NCBI GenBank assembly: GCA_033064195.1
Contig: JARBJD010000068.1
Span: forward strand, 186,001 to 250,000
Direction: 5' to 3'
From: Blattamonas nauphoetae
Taxonomy: Eukaryota; Preaxostyla; Oxymonadida
DNA: 64,000 nucleotides
The notes under the pieces were generated by a model. It was not told where the DNA came from. It did not search any database and saw nothing but the letters and a program-made list of their open reading frames with translations. Of this stretch, positions 62,758-64,000 are shown piece by piece. Positions within the stretch are counted from its first letter, which is position 1. The number at the start of each line of letters is the position of its first letter. The translations under genes and the position numbers were made by a program.

Positions 62758-64000
62758 CTCTGAGCAAATAAAAAAGTGATCATGGGTTGATCTTCCGGTA
62801 CTGTTTGAATTGATTCATGTGATTGTGTACATGGTATTACTTGAGATTTACCTTGGGTCGGCATGTCCTCCCCCGAAAACCCGTGTCCTATGATAGGACA
62901 CGGGTTTTTGGCGCCAAATTAGGCGTTTTGAGAGTTTTGTTGAAAAAGCAAGAAGATGATGTGTTATGACGTGTAACACACTATTTTGAAACTCATTATT
63001 TCTTAATACGTTCATTTACGATGAGTTGGAAGCGGAAATGGTGATTTGTTGAAGATCAACAAAAAGAAAAATATGAAGGTCCGATCAAGAACATTTGTCG
63101 TCAAAACACACTTTTTAGATCGCATATATCACAACAATGGGAAACTGGAAACATATAATTGCTGTTTTGGTGGAGGTGATGTCGTGTAAACAGCCAGTGC
63201 ATTCAAGTGCAAATGACACTGGAAATTGAGTATGCCACGGTTTTTTCCTCCTCCAATTCATCGTGAGAGTCGCAGTATTTGTTTTGTTTTGTTGTACTGG
63301 CGTAGAAGAGGGCGAATGTGAAGAGAGACAGCGGGGACAGGCAGATGTGTGGATGACGTGATGTGAGAGCAAGGCATTGACAAGCCTGACGAGGGAGAAG
63401 ACCGTGGTACTTTCAAAAGTCCATGAAAGAAGGTAGGAAGAGTGGATGTGAGCAAGGGTAATGGTCTGGACAGTTGAGGAGAGAGGATGATTGAAGTGGG
63501 AGAGAATCAGACCTGAAACGTGATTTTGACTGGATTGCGAAATGAAAGGTGAGTATCTGATGTATTCTGATGGTTGTACCCATGTTGATCAGTCGGATGA
63601 AGTTGATCAAGACGAAGTGTGTGAAGGTTAATTTGAGTGGTGTTGTGTGTATGTTTGGAGACGTATCACGAATTGGCTGATGAGAAGTCAACTCGTTGTG
63701 ATGCAATTGTGTGTGGCGTCTCATTTGGTCAGTTTCTTCCCGACAATGGACAAGCGTTGAGGTTGGAGGAGGAGTGTTGGTGGGGGATCAGGCATCGGAT
63801 TGAATAATGGAGACCATTGCACTCTCTTCGTGCTATTCTTCCTCTCTAGAGTGACGGTGAGTTTCCATGAATCAATTCTGTTTTGAATACGACCAGTCAG
63901 GCACGTTCCCAAAGATCAGACAGATCTGAACTAACACGAGACATAGCAAACAAAAAATGAATTAAATAGAGAGCAAACATAGTGAGAAGGAGTGGAACAC
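62758..64000. other. Right-flank intergenic
   Basis: About 1.24 kb with no protein-like frame. It holds a perfect hairpin at 62876-62908. On the minus strand GATCAACCCATG lies about 30 nt before the start at 62757 and partly resembles the TTGATC..ACCCAT motif. Short frames at 63115-63912 look random. Confidence 0.5.
62876..62908. repeat. Perfect 15-bp hairpin
   Basis: AAAACCCGTGTCCTA (62876-62890) is followed by TGA and then by its exact reverse complement TAGGACACGGGTTTT (62894-62908). A second short palindrome, TTTGGCGCCAAA, overlaps its right edge (62906-62917). It is neither a coding frame nor an obvious transposon end. It could be a protein-binding dyad or a structured RNA. Confidence 0.75.

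Noticed and set aside
63115-63912. Small minus-strand frames at the right edge
   Set aside because: Short, with no conserved motif, no splice-compatible partner and no similarity to other genes in the window.
1-64000. tRNA, rRNA, CRISPR array, bacterial-style operons or ribosome-binding sites
   Set aside because: None seen. The small introns, histone and promoter spacing indicate a eukaryotic nuclear sequence, though a tRNA could be missed by eye.

Overview
The window looks like nuclear DNA of an anaerobic protist. Its genes are eukaryotic: histone H2A, a Pho80-type cyclin, and split genes with 37-62 nt GT-AG introns. It also has a bacterial-type flavodoxin-ferredoxin protein, giant secreted beta-helix proteins with a membrane/pseudokinase tail, and a family of helical-repeat (ARM/HEAT-like) proteins of the kind I associate with oxymonads such as Blattamonas. 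The oxymonad placement is inference from gene content; no marker gene proves it. The code appears standard.

Layout. (1) 1-3085: gene-poor, with short repeats and one arm (A) of a roughly 0.9 kb dispersed repeat. (2) 3086-23340: two giant beta-helix genes on the minus strand. The first (about 4,078 aa) ends in a transmembrane helix and a degenerate kinase domain; the second (about 2,454 aa) ends in a beta-helix tail without a membrane anchor. Arm B of the repeat follows at 24.0-24.9 kb in inverted orientation. (3) 25-28.7 kb: a short cyclin, a helical-repeat gene, a pseudogene scrap, and a tail-anchored flavodoxin-ferredoxin protein. (4) 29.1-48.2 kb: a third giant gene (one frameshift), histone H2A, and a fourth giant gene. 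The fourth is a chimera: most of it copies the first giant gene, but its 3' end copies the tail of the third. (5) 48.4-62.8 kb: helical-repeat genes, including a six-exon gene at 51.4-54.2 kb, an adjoining gene at 54.2-56.9 kb, and a tandem pair of six-exon genes (57.2-60.3 and 60.6-62.8 kb). (6) 62.8-64 kb: no gene seen.

The most interesting signal is in 54-60 kb. Three non-autonomous DNA transposons (MITE-like) sit inside coding sequence. Two share a GGCATGGGTYC terminus, 8-bp target duplications and about 20-bp subterminal repeat arrays, and lie 0.25 kb apart in the same gene. The third has Tc1/mariner-like ends and a TA target site. In each case removing the insert restores the host frame. 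In each case there is also a GT-AG pair at or near the element ends whose splicing would keep the frame, with a donor inside the target duplication in one of them. This is the pattern expected of introner-like elements, in which insertion creates an intron. The giant surface-type genes show the complementary process: in-frame tandem duplication (859 and 247 codons), a 311-bp identical conversion tract, and a tail swap that replaces a receptor-like end with a secreted end.
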